Positions 32,854 through 45,429 of a DNA stretch of 64,000 nt are shown here, piece by piece. The stretch is from Streptomyces sp. KL109B. Lineage in GTDB: Bacteria > Actinomycetota > Actinomycetes > Streptomycetales > Streptomycetaceae. The stretch lies in contig NZ_JASERL010000008.1 of assembly GCF_030766935.1 (NCBI RefSeq), forward strand, positions 186,001 to 250,000, in the 5' to 3' direction. The notes beneath the pieces are model-generated. The model searched no databases, was not told where the DNA came from, and worked only from the letters and a program-made list of their open reading frames with translations. The position numbers and the translations under genes were made by a program. Within the stretch, counting starts at the first letter, position 1. Each line of letters begins with the position of its first letter.

Positions 32854-34185
32854 TCAGCGTTGGTAGCGGTTCAGGATCAGGTTGCCGTCGTCGGCGAGGC
32901 GCTTGCGCAGCTCTGTTACGCCGAACGCGCCGTTGTAGTACTCCTGGAAGGCCGGAGTGGCGATCTTGTCCTTCCACTCGGCGTAGCCCCGCACCCCGAG
33001 CACCGGGGACGGGCGCAGCGCGGCGGCCATCTCGGAGCCGGTCTTCCAGCCGTACTTCTCGGTGGTGAGCGACGGGTCCTTCAGGGCCTGCCTGCTGGTG
33101 GGCAACAGCCAGTCGCCGCGCGCCAGTTGGACCTGGTGGTCGGCCTGGGTGAGGTAGGCGATGAACTCGGCGGCCGCCTTCTTGTGCTTGCTGTCCTCGG
33201 AGACGGACAGGGTCTGCGGGGCGACGCCCTGGGCCAGGCCGCCGGAGCCCGCGGGCATCGGCAGGACGGTCCAGTCGAAGCCCTTGGGGGCCTGCTGCTG
33301 GACCTGCTGCCGGAACGAGAAGTTCAGCGGGAGCATCGCGTACTTGCCCGCGAAGAATCCGGGCAGCGTGTCCGAACCGGCCATGCCGAGCGCCGACTTG
33401 GGCGCGGTGTGCTCCTTGTCGACCTGGCGGTTGATCAGCCGTGCGGTGGCCGAGTCGGCGGCGTCGTAGCGGATCTCGTTCTTGCCGTCGGCGCCCTTGT
33501 AGAAGATCTTGCCGCCGGTGGACTGGGCGAGGTTCACGGACTGGGTGACCGGCTCCTTCATCGACCAGGCGACGCCGTAGCGTTCCGGCTTGCCGTCCCC
33601 GTTCGCGTCCCGCGTGAGTCTTTTGCTCGCGCGTTCGAACTCGGCCCAGGACCAGGGGTGTTCGACCGTCGGCACCCGTACTCCCGACTCCTTCAGGAGC
33701 TTCTTGTTCACCACGAGTACGCGCGGCTCCTGGAGGAACGGGATGCCGTAGATCTTCTTCCCGTACGTCGTCGTCGCCCACGACGCCTTCGGGATGTCGG
33801 CGCGCAGCGACTTCGGCAGGTAGGGGGAGAGGTCGGCGAGGTAGCCGCCGTGGCCGAAGTCGGTGAGGTCGGAGGCGTCGTCGTGGAAGATGTCCGGCGC
33901 CTTGCCGCCCTCGAACGAGGTGAGCATCTGGTCGTGGATGCTGTCCCAGACGCCCTGGACGTACTTGACCTTGACCTTGGAGTGGGTGTCGTTCCACTGC
34001 TCCACGAGCGCCTTGTTGGCCTCGATCGACTCCTTCTGCCAGGCCAGGCTGAGGAATTCGAGGGTGACCGTGCCGTTCGCGGACGTGGAGTCCGCGTCTC
34101 CGCCCGAGCAGCCCGCCACGAGGGAGAGCGAGAGCGCGGCCGCTGCCGCCGCGGTGACCTTCCTTACGTTCTTCCGTACGCGCAT
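32854..34185 (-). CDS. Sugar ABC transporter substrate-binding lipoprotein
   Basis: A 443-residue extracellular binding protein of the family 1 (MalE-like) type. A lipoprotein signal ends LVAGC with Cys26 as the lipid site (Lgt substrate). Features: TLEFLSLAWQKESIEANKAL, VWDSIHDQMLTSFEGGKAPD, SWAEFERASKRLTRDANGDG and ATPAFQEYYNG near the end. It should capture a sugar, oligosaccharide or glycoside for the two adjacent permeases. The ATG overlaps the upstream permease stop (TGATG). Confidence 0.93.
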   Translation of the reverse strand: MRVRKNVRKVTAAAAAALSLSLVAGCSGGDADSTSANGTVTLEFLSLAWQKESIEANKALVEQWNDTHSKVKVKYVQGVWDSIHDQMLTSFEGGKAPDIFHDDASDLTDFGHGGYLADLSPYLPKSLRADIPKASWATTTYGKKIYGIPFLQEPRVLVVNKKLLKESGVRVPTVEHPWSWAEFERASKRLTRDANGDGKPERYGVAWSMKEPVTQSVNLAQSTGGKIFYKGADGKNEIRYDAADSATARLINRQVDKEHTAPKSALGMAGSDTLPGFFAGKYAMLPLNFSFRQQVQQQAPKGFDWTVLPMPAGSGGLAQGVAPQTLSVSEDSKHKKAAAEFIAYLTQADHQVQLARGDWLLPTSRQALKDPSLTTEKYGWKTGSEMAAALRPSPVLGVRGYAEWKDKIATPAFQEYYNGAFGVTELRKRLADDGNLILNRYQR

Positions 34186-35057
34186 CAGCCCTTCACCGCC
34201 CCGCTGAGCATGCCGCCCACGAGCCGCCGCTGGAGCAGCGCGAAGAAGACGAGGCTGGGGATGGTGGCGAGGACCGAGGCCGCGGCGAGCGGGCCCAGGT
34301 CGGCGACGCCCTCGGCGCCGAGGAAGCGGGTGAGGATGACCGACATCGTCTGGTTCTCCGGGGACTTGAGGAGGACGAGGGCGAAGAAGAACTCGTTCCA
34401 GGCGGTCACGAAGCTGAACATCAGCGTCGCTACGAGGCCGGGGGCGAGGAGGGGGAGAACCACGCTGGTCAGCGTGCGCAGACGGCCCGCGCCGTCCACC
34501 GCCGCGGCCTCCTCAAGGGAGCGCGGCACCGACTTCACGTAGCCCTGGAGCATCCAGAGCGAGAAGGGCAGGTTCCAGACGACGTAGACGATGATCAGGC
34601 CGAAGAGGCTGTCGATCATCTGGAGGTTCTTCAGGACCAGGAACAGCGGGATGATCACAAGCACGAACGGGAACATCTGGCTGACCAGGATCCACGCCGT
34701 GCCCGCCTGGCTGACCCGCGTCCGGTAGCGGACCATGACGTACGACGCCGGGACCGCGATCGCCACCGAGATCACGGAGGCGCTGACCGCGACGATCAGG
34801 CTGTTGAGCGCCGAGTGCAGCAGCGGCTGCGCGTCGAACGCGGCGCGGTAGTTGTCCAGGCTCGGGTGCTGCGGAATCCAGCTCGGGTCGATCGCGCCCA
34901 GCTCCCGCGGGGACTTGAAGGACGTGGACAGCAGCCAGAGGAAGGGGAAGGCCAGGAAGACCATGTAGCAGAGCAGGGCCGCGTACTGGCCCGTGCGGCC
35001 CGCGAACCGGGGGAGTGCCCGGGGGAGTGCCCGGGAGAGTGTCGTGCTCGCGCTCAT
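34185..35057 (-). CDS. Sugar ABC transporter permease, MalG type
   Basis: A 290-residue permease with six membrane segments (for example AALLCYMVFLAFPFLWLLS and GLIIVYVVWNLPFSLWML) and the EAA loop VPRSLEEAAAVDGAGRLRTL that contacts the ATPase. It forms the channel with the upstream MalF-like partner, which it overlaps by four bases. No ATPase gene is in the operon; Streptomyces importers of this class typically share MsiK encoded elsewhere. Confidence 0.93.
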   Translation of the reverse strand: MSASTTLSRALPRALPRFAGRTGQYAALLCYMVFLAFPFLWLLSTSFKSPRELGAIDPSWIPQHPSLDNYRAAFDAQPLLHSALNSLIVAVSASVISVAIAVPASYVMVRYRTRVSQAGTAWILVSQMFPFVLVIIPLFLVLKNLQMIDSLFGLIIVYVVWNLPFSLWMLQGYVKSVPRSLEEAAAVDGAGRLRTLTSVVLPLLAPGLVATLMFSFVTAWNEFFFALVLLKSPENQTMSVILTRFLGAEGVADLGPLAAASVLATIPSLVFFALLQRRLVGGMLSGAVKG

Positions 35058-36022
35058 GCCGCCGCCTCCACGTCTTCCTTGAGCTTCTTGCGCAGGAACA
35101 GCGTCAGCAGCACCGCGATCACCGCCACCATCGCGAGGCCCATCGCCGCCGCGTAGCCGAACTGGCCGTATTTGAAGGCCTCTTCGTACGCGAACAGCAT
35201 CGGCAGCCGGGTCTTGCCGCCGGGGCCTCCTTGCGTCAGCACGTAGACCAGGCCGAAGGAGTTGAAGTTCCAGATGAAGTTGAGCGCCGTGATGGCGACG
35301 ACCACCGGCTTGATGGCCGGCCAGGTCACGGCAGTGAAGCGGCGCCACAGGCCCGCGCCGTCCAACTGCGCGGCCTCCCGCAGTTCGAGCGGCACGTTCT
35401 GCAGCCCGGCGAGGAGGACGACCGTCGTCTGCGGCATGCCCGCCCACACGCCGACCACGATGACGGCGGGCAGCGCGTAGGAGAGGTCGGCGAGCCAGTC
35501 GACGTTCTCGTGGATCAGGCCGAGTTGGGTCAGCGTCTTGTTCAGGATGCCCGCGTCCGAGTGGTAGACGAGGCGCCACATGATGCCGACGACGACTTCA
35601 GGCATCGCCCACGGGACCAGCGCGAGCGTCCGGGCCAGCCAGCGGAAACGCAGATTCTGGTTGAGCAGCAGGGCCAGGCCGAGCGCGAGGACGAACTGCA
35701 GGGCCGTCACGGCCACGGCCCAGACCAGACCGATGCGGAACGACTCCCAGAACAGCGAGTCGTGGCGCAGGTCGAGGAAGTTGTCCAGGCCGATGAACCG
35801 GGTGGGGGCCGTCCGCCCGGCCTGCGCGTCCGTGAACGCGAGCGAGAGGCCGTACAGGAGCGGGACCACGCTGAGTATCAGAATCGGGATCAGCGCGGGC
35901 ATCAGCAGGAACCACGCGCCCCGGTCCAGGCCCAGCGCTCGCTTGCGCTGACCCGGCGTACGGGGTGGTGGTGTGCCGCGGCTGCCGGGGACGGCGCTGT
36001 CCCGGGGCGCGGTGAGACTCAT
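35054..36022 (-). CDS. Sugar ABC transporter permease, MalF type
   Basis: A 322-residue permease: basic cytoplasmic N-terminus, first helix GAWFLLMPALIPILILSVVP, periplasmic-side FTDAQAGRTAPTRFIGLDNF and the EAA loop VPLELREAAQLDGAGLWRRF. First transport gene of the operon, 16 bp after the lacI stop. Partner of the MalG-type permease and the lipoprotein. Confidence 0.93.
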   Translation of the reverse strand: MSLTAPRDSAVPGSRGTPPPRTPGQRKRALGLDRGAWFLLMPALIPILILSVVPLLYGLSLAFTDAQAGRTAPTRFIGLDNFLDLRHDSLFWESFRIGLVWAVAVTALQFVLALGLALLLNQNLRFRWLARTLALVPWAMPEVVVGIMWRLVYHSDAGILNKTLTQLGLIHENVDWLADLSYALPAVIVVGVWAGMPQTTVVLLAGLQNVPLELREAAQLDGAGLWRRFTAVTWPAIKPVVVAITALNFIWNFNSFGLVYVLTQGGPGGKTRLPMLFAYEEAFKYGQFGYAAAMGLAMVAVIAVLLTLFLRKKLKEDVEAAA

Positions 36023-36038
36023 GGCAATCCTCGATGTC

Positions 36039-37073
36039 TCAACTGTCGGTCGCCGCCCGGCCCGTGGAGGCGCGGACGACGAGGCGGGGAGGGGCGGTGG
36101 TGGTGCGGGGGGTGGGGGTCTCGGGGGTGTCGTCGGCGGCGGCCCGCGCGCTGTCCAAGCGCCGCAGGAGCAGTTCGGCGGCGCGCTTGCCGCGCTCGGT
36201 GGAGCCCAGGTCGACGCTGGTCAGCGGCGGCCAGCCGGCCTGCGCGAGCACGCTGTCGTCCATCCCGGCCACGGCGACGTCCTGCGGTATCCGCAGGCCG
36301 CGCGCGTGCAGGGCGCGGGCGGCGCCGAGCGCCAGCTGGTCGTTGGCGCCGAACACCGCGTCCGGCTTCTGGTCGAGGAGCGCCTCGGTCGCGGCGGCTC
36401 CGGCCTCGATGTCGAAGTCCGTACGCGCGACGAGGTCCGGCTCGTAGGCGAGGCCGCAGTCGGCGAGCGCCTTGCGGTAGCCCTCGCCGCGCTTGCGCCC
36501 CGGGACCGTGTCGGCGGGGCCGTTGACGAAGGCGATGCGGCGGCGGCCCGTCTCGTACAGATGGCGCACGGCGAGCGCGACGCCCGCGACCGAGTCGGCG
36601 CGCACGCTGTCGACCGGGACGCCGCTGGGCAGCGAACCGATGACGACGACCGGGCCCGCCGCGCCGCGCAGCGCCTCGACGTGGGCGTCCGTGATGCGGA
36701 TGGGGCACAGGATCAGGCCGTCGCTTGTGCGGTCGCCGAGGCTGCGCAGGACCGCGAGTTCGTCCTCGACGACGGCGTCCGTGGAGTGCAGGAGCAGGCG
36801 GTATCCGGCCGCCTTCGCGACGGACTGGATGGCGCGGACCATCGCCACGTACACCGGGTTGCCGATGTCGGGCATCGCGAAGGTGAGCTGGCGGGTGCGG
36901 CCGCCCTTGAGGGAGCGGGCCACCGCGTTGGGTACGTAGCCGAGTTCGGCGGCGGCGCGCTCGACCTTCTCGGTGGTGTCGGGGCGGGCGCCGAGGCCGT
37001 TGAGCACCCGGGACACGGACGCGATGGAGACACCGGCGCGCTCGGCGATGGAGATGATCGTCGGCTGTGGCAC
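36039..37073 (-). CDS. LacI family transcriptional regulator
   Basis: A 344-residue regulator with helix-turn-helix IISIAERAGVSIASVSRVLN at residues 6-25, hinge region PNAVARSLKGGRTR and a periplasmic-binding-protein-like effector domain (FAMPDIGNPVYVAMVRAIQS, VFGANDQLALGAARALHARG, DVAVAGMDDSVLAQAGWPPL). It leads the operon it presumably controls. The GTG start at 37073 has GGGGCGG upstream. Two AAACGTTT palindromes lie 20-50 bp upstream, so autoregulation with relief by the imported sugar is likely. Confidence 0.93.
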   Translation of the reverse strand: MPQPTIISIAERAGVSIASVSRVLNGLGARPDTTEKVERAAAELGYVPNAVARSLKGGRTRQLTFAMPDIGNPVYVAMVRAIQSVAKAAGYRLLLHSTDAVVEDELAVLRSLGDRTSDGLILCPIRITDAHVEALRGAAGPVVVIGSLPSGVPVDSVRADSVAGVALAVRHLYETGRRRIAFVNGPADTVPGRKRGEGYRKALADCGLAYEPDLVARTDFDIEAGAAATEALLDQKPDAVFGANDQLALGAARALHARGLRIPQDVAVAGMDDSVLAQAGWPPLTSVDLGSTERGKRAAELLLRRLDSARAAADDTPETPTPRTTTAPPRLVVRASTGRAATDS

Positions 37074-37091
37074 CGCGTTCCGCCCCTCTTC

Positions 37092-37123
37092 TGTAAACGT
37101 TTCCCGTCGTTGAAAACGTTTAC
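37092..37123. promoter_or_regulatory. Pair of LacI-type operators
   Basis: TGTAAACGTTTCCC (37092-37105) and GAAAACGTTTAC (37112-37123) share the palindromic core AAACGTTT, 19 bp centre to centre, just upstream of the lacI start. AACGTT-centred palindromes are characteristic LacI/CRE-like boxes. Confidence 0.75.
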
Positions 37124-37290
37124 GGATGTTGCTCCCCCGTTTCCCGCCCGTCAACGCCTGTTTCCTGTGATCCAGATCACCGACCCCTTCGGGAAGGTCA
37201 AGGTCAGTACGTTGCGCAGGGCGCAAAACCGCAGGTAAGTACGGCCTTCCTTGCTGGCAGGGCCGTTTTTTCGCGCGTACTTTCGGGGCC

Positions 37291-38022
37291 ATGGCCATCA
37301 TCGAGACCGCAGCGACCCTGCACGACGCCCACCGGGACAACCACACCCACCGTGATGTCAACGGCGGCTGGCTGCGCCCCGCGGTCTTCGGCGCGATGGA
37401 CGGGCTCGTCTCCAACTTCGCGCTCATGGCGGGCGTCGCGGGCGGCGCCGTCTCGCAGCAGACGATCATCATCACCGGCCTCTCGGGCCTCGCCGCCGGA
37501 GCCTTCTCCATGGCCGCCGGCGAGTACACCTCCGTCGCCTCCCAGCGCGAGCTGGTCGAGGCCGAACTCGACGTCGAGCGGCGCGAGTTGAGGAAGCACC
37601 CGGCCGACGAGCAGAAGGAGCTCGCCGAGCTGTACGTCTCGCGCGGCGTCGAGCCGGAGCTCGCGCACGAGGTCGCCAAGCAGCTCTCGCACGACCCCGA
37701 GCAGGCCCTGGAGATACACGCGCGCGAGGAGCTGGGCATCGACCCCGGCGACCTGCCCTCGCCGATGGTCGCCGCCGTCTCCTCCTTCGGCGCGTTCGCG
37801 CTCGGCGCGCTGATCCCGGTGCTGCCCTATCTGCTCGGGGCGAGCGCCCTGTGGCCCGCCGTGCTGCTCGCGCTCGTCGGACTCTTCGCGTGCGGGGCGA
37901 TCGTGGCGAAGGTGACCGCGCGTTCCTGGTGGTTCAGCGGACTGCGGCAGCTGGCCCTCGGTGGCGCCGCGGCGGGTGTGACGTATCTCCTGGGGACCGT
38001 CTTCGGGACTTTTGCTGGTTGA
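37291..38022 (+). CDS. VIT1/CCC1 family transporter
   Basis: A 243-residue membrane protein of the vacuolar iron transporter family. The N-terminus has DVNGGWLRPAVFGAMDGLVS with the family Asp/Gly pattern, then helices NFALMAGVAGGAVSQQTIII and GLSGLAAGAFSMAAGEYTSV. A cytosolic helical segment rich in Glu and His (EAELDVERRELRKHPADEQK) resembles the metal-binding domain. Three more helices follow. It probably exports or stores Fe(II) or Mn(II). Divergent from the LacI operon. Confidence 0.9.
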   Translation: MAIIETAATLHDAHRDNHTHRDVNGGWLRPAVFGAMDGLVSNFALMAGVAGGAVSQQTIIITGLSGLAAGAFSMAAGEYTSVASQRELVEAELDVERRELRKHPADEQKELAELYVSRGVEPELAHEVAKQLSHDPEQALEIHAREELGIDPGDLPSPMVAAVSSFGAFALGALIPVLPYLLGASALWPAVLLALVGLFACGAIVAKVTARSWWFSGLRQLALGGAAAGVTYLLGTVFGTFAG

Positions 38023-38159
38023 CGGGTCGCGGCCGTGGCCCGAAGATGCCTATACAGCGCCTTGCATAAGTAGTCGTTACCGCGCGGTTTCGATTGTTTG
38101 ACCACGGGGCATGAGCCGTAAGCGCTGGGGGCAATGAGGCCCGCGGCGCACACCGGCAC

Positions 38160-38198
38160 CACTCGGCTTCACCACTCGGCTTCACCACTCGGCTTCAC
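38160..38198. repeat. Three perfect tandem copies of CACTCGGCTTCAC
   Basis: Exact 13-bp units at 38160-38172, 38173-38185 and 38186-38198. The unit ends in CAC and begins with CAC, so slippage is easy. No function seen. Confidence 0.85.
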
Positions 38199-38303
38199 CC
38201 AGGCCCTCGGTCATCGATCTGCCCGGCAAGGCCTCTCCCGCCGCCACCCGCGGTGTCCGCATGTTGGAACGCAGTATCCGGTTCCCGAGAACCGCCCCAT
38301 CAT

Positions 38304-38319
38304 GTAACCTGCACGAAAT
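38304..38319 (+). promoter_or_regulatory. GlnR-like box upstream of gltB
   Basis: GTAAC, six bases, GAAAT matches the half-site pair gTnAc-n6-GaAAc of actinobacterial GlnR boxes at nearly every conserved base. It lies 110 bp before gltB, a nitrogen-assimilation operon, which makes a GlnR site plausible. Confidence 0.55.
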
Positions 38320-38363
38320 TTTTTGAGCAGCACCTTTTTTGAGTAGCAGCTTTTGAGCAGCAC
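38319..38363. repeat. Three T-rich direct repeats before gltB
   Basis: TTTTTTGAGCAGCAC (38319-38333), TTTTTTGAGTAGCAG (38335-38349) and TTTTGAGCAGCAC (38351-38363), about 16 bp apart. Such T-runs are striking in this GC-rich DNA and lie between the GlnR-like box and the start of gltB. Confidence 0.75.
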
Positions 38364-38428
38364 TTCTCCGCAGAGGGCCAACGTCGTCCCTCGGCACGTA
38401 CCTTGCCACGACGACGACGGGAGAGCCG

Positions 38429-43019
<4,591 letters not shown>

Positions 43020-43027
<8 letters not shown>

Positions 43028-44483
43028 TCCCAAGGGCTTTCTGAACCACGGGCGCGAGGTCGCCGAGACCCGCCCCGTCGAGGAGCGCGTCAAGGACTGG
43101 AACGAGGTCTACGTTCCGGGCTCCCTGCTCCCCATCATCAGCAAGCAGGCGTCCCGCTGCATGGACTGCGGCATCCCGTTCTGCCACAACGGCTGCCCGC
43201 TGGGGAACCTGATCCCCGAGTGGAACGACTACGCGTACCGCGAGGACTGGTCGGCGGCCTCCGAGCGTCTGCACGCCACGAACAACTTCCCGGAGTTCAC
43301 GGGCCGCCTGTGCCCGGCCCCGTGCGAGTCGGCGTGCGTCCTCGGCATCAACCAGCCGGCCGTGACCATCAAGAACGTCGAGGTCTCGATCATCGACAAG
43401 GCGTGGGACACGGGCGACGTCGCCCCGCAGGTCCCGGAGCGCCTGTCCGGCAAGACCGTCGCGGTCATCGGCTCGGGCCCGGCCGGTCTGGCCGCCGCCC
43501 AGCAGCTGACGCGGGCCGGTCACACGGTCGCGGTGTACGAGCGCGCGGACCGCATCGGCGGCCTGCTCCGCTACGGCATCCCCGAGTTCAAGATGGAGAA
43601 GCGCCACATCAACCGCCGCATCGAGCAGATGCGCGCGGAGGGCACCAAGTTCCGCACGGGTGTGGAGATCGGCCAGGACATCGACGCCGCGAAGCTGCGC
43701 AAGCGCTACGACGCCGTGGTCGTGGCGGCGGGCGCGACTGTGTCGCGTGATCTCCCGGTCCCGGGGCGCGAGCTGAACGGCATCCACTACGCGATGGAGT
43801 ATCTGCCGCTCTCCAACAAGGTGCAGGAGGGCGACTACGTCCAGCCGCCCATCACCGCCGAGGGCAAGCACGTCGTCGTGATCGGCGGCGGTGACACCGG
43901 CGCCGACTGCGTGGGCACCGCGCACCGCCAGGGCGCCGCCTCGGTGACGCAGCTGGAGATCATGCCGCGTCCGAACGACGAGCGGAACACGACCACCCAG
44001 CCGTGGCCCACGTTCCCGATGCTCTACAAGGTCACCTCCGCGCACGAGGAGGGCGGCGAGCGCATCTACTCGGCGGGCACCACCCACTTCGAGGGCGACG
44101 AGGACGGCAACGTACAGTGGCTGCACCTCGCCGAGGTCGAGTTCGTCGACGGCAAGCTCGTCAACAAGCCCGGCACCGAGCGCAAGATCCCGGCCCAGCT
44201 GGTCACGCTTGCCATGGGCTTCACGGGCACGGACCAGTCCAACGGCCTGGTGGACCAGTTCGGCCTGGACCTCGACGCGCGCGGCAACGTCGCCCGCGAC
44301 GACGAGTTCCAGACGAACGTTCCGGGTGTGTTCGTGGCCGGTGACGCGGGTCGTGGCCAGTCGCTGATCGTCTGGGCCATCGCCGAGGGCCGCTCCGCGG
44401 CTCGCGGTGTGGACCGCTTCCTGACCGGGGCGTCGGAGCTGCCGGCTCCGATCCGCCCGACGGACCGCGCGCTGGCCGTGTGA
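43020..44483 (+). CDS. gltD: Glutamate synthase, small (beta) subunit
   Basis: GltD (487 aa) takes electrons from NAD(P)H via FAD to GltB. The N-terminal 4Fe-4S cysteines are in SRCMDCGIPFCHNGCPLGNL and RLCPAPCESACVLGINQPA; the FAD fold is GSGPAGLAAAQQLTRAGH; the nucleotide site is VVVIGGGDTGADCVGTAHRQ; and GVFVAGDAGRGQSLIVWAIA closes the FAD site. It starts eight bases inside the gltB 3' end, indicating coupled translation. Confidence 0.97.
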
Positions 44484-44626
44484 CGGTCCGCCGCTGAGAA
44501 CGTCCCGTACAACGGCGTACGGAACTGAGCGCGACGCTCGCCCTATTGAAGTCCCCGACCGGACGCTGGGCGGGCGTCGCGGTGCGTCTGCCTCCGGCGG
44601 TCACTTGGCCGTGTCGCTTCGCCGTG

Positions 44627-45073
44627 TCACTTCGTCGGGGCGACCCAGGTGGTGATGATGGCGGCGGCCACGGCCAGGACGCCGAGCAGGCCGAGCCAGC
44701 GGGCGGCCTCGATCAACTTCCAGATGGTGCGGGTGCGTTGACGCTCGTACGCCAGGAGCCGGTTCGGTTCGCTGTAGACCTCCTCGCCGGGGCGGCCGTG
44801 CACGGCGGCGACGCTCAGCCAGGAGGCGGCGACCAGCGCCAGGAACCCGAGGCCGAGCAGCGGGACGACGGTCCAGCGCGCCCCGTCGGGCAGCTTGCTC
44901 AGATTCTCCTGCCCCTTGAGCACGAAGACCGCGGCGAGCAGCCCGGTGAGGGAGGAGAGGTACGTGCGGTAGCCCTCGGCCTGGTGCTGGGCGAGGCGGA
45001 GCTGTTGGTGCGGGTCGCGGAGCGCGGCGGCCCGGTCCTCGGCGTTCCGCAACTGGTCGTCGGTGAACGGCAC
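44627..45073 (-). CDS. Small three-helix membrane protein of the caspase cassette
   Basis: A 148-residue protein: a soluble helical N-terminus (DDQLRNAEDRAAALRDPHQQ), then membrane segments TYLSSLTGLLAAVFVLKG, VVPLLGLGFLALVAASWLSV and LGLLGVLAVAAAIITTWVAP. The GTG start at 45073 lies eight bases after the upstream Cys-rich gene's stop, so it is the last gene of the three-gene caspase/HSP90 cassette. I do not recognise the family. By analogy with other conflict systems a small membrane protein could be a pore-forming effector, but this is speculation. Confidence 0.7.
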   Translation of the reverse strand: MPFTDDQLRNAEDRAAALRDPHQQLRLAQHQAEGYRTYLSSLTGLLAAVFVLKGQENLSKLPDGARWTVVPLLGLGFLALVAASWLSVAAVHGRPGEEVYSEPNRLLAYERQRTRTIWKLIEAARWLGLLGVLAVAAAIITTWVAPTK

Positions 45074-45081
45074 TTGGTGGC

Positions 45082-45429
45082 TCAGCTTCCTTGGAGCCCG
45101 TGGAGGGCTGCGGCGGGCGGCGGGGCGAGGGTGAGCAGGGCGCCGCAGCCGCCGCGGTCGGCGGGGCGCGGCTGGTGGTAGCCCTCGCACTGGCAGGAGG
45201 TGTTCCAGGGGAGCGATTCGGCTTCGTCCGGCTCCTGCCGCCGGTTCAGGAATCCGCCCTTGGCGATCAGGGGCTGGATCGGGCCGAAGGAGCGGGTGGT
45301 GGGGCAGCCGCAGGTGGGGCAGGTGCCCGTGGCGGTCAACTCCCGTTCACCATCGGCCTCTTGGACGGTCCACTGGAAGGTGAGGGTGTCGGGGTGGCGG
45401 GTGAGCCGGTAGGGGGTGGCGGAGGTCAT
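45082..45429 (-). CDS. Small Cys-rich (zinc-ribbon-like) protein of the caspase cassette
   Basis: A 115-residue protein. An N-terminal beta part (YRLTRHPDTLTFQWTVQEAD) is followed by GTCPTCGCPTTRSFGPIQPL (CxxCxC), and later by NTSCQCEGYHQPRPADRGGC, giving enough cysteines and histidines for one or two zinc sites. The ATG overlaps the stop of the 1755-residue caspase protein by four bases, so the two are translated together. No known function; it may be an adaptor or sensor for the large protein. Confidence 0.75.
   Translation of the reverse strand: MTSATPYRLTRHPDTLTFQWTVQEADGERELTATGTCPTCGCPTTRSFGPIQPLIAKGGFLNRRQEPDEAESLPWNTSCQCEGYHQPRPADRGGCGALLTLAPPPAAALHGLQGS

Larger units (their letters stand above)
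38023..38428. other. 406-bp gap before gltB: repeats and a GlnR-like box
   Basis: No gene was recognised. The gap holds a triple 13-bp tandem repeat (38160-38198), a GlnR-like box (38304-38319) and three T-rich direct repeats (38319-38363) before gltB. It is more AT-rich than its surroundings near both ends. Confidence 0.6.
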
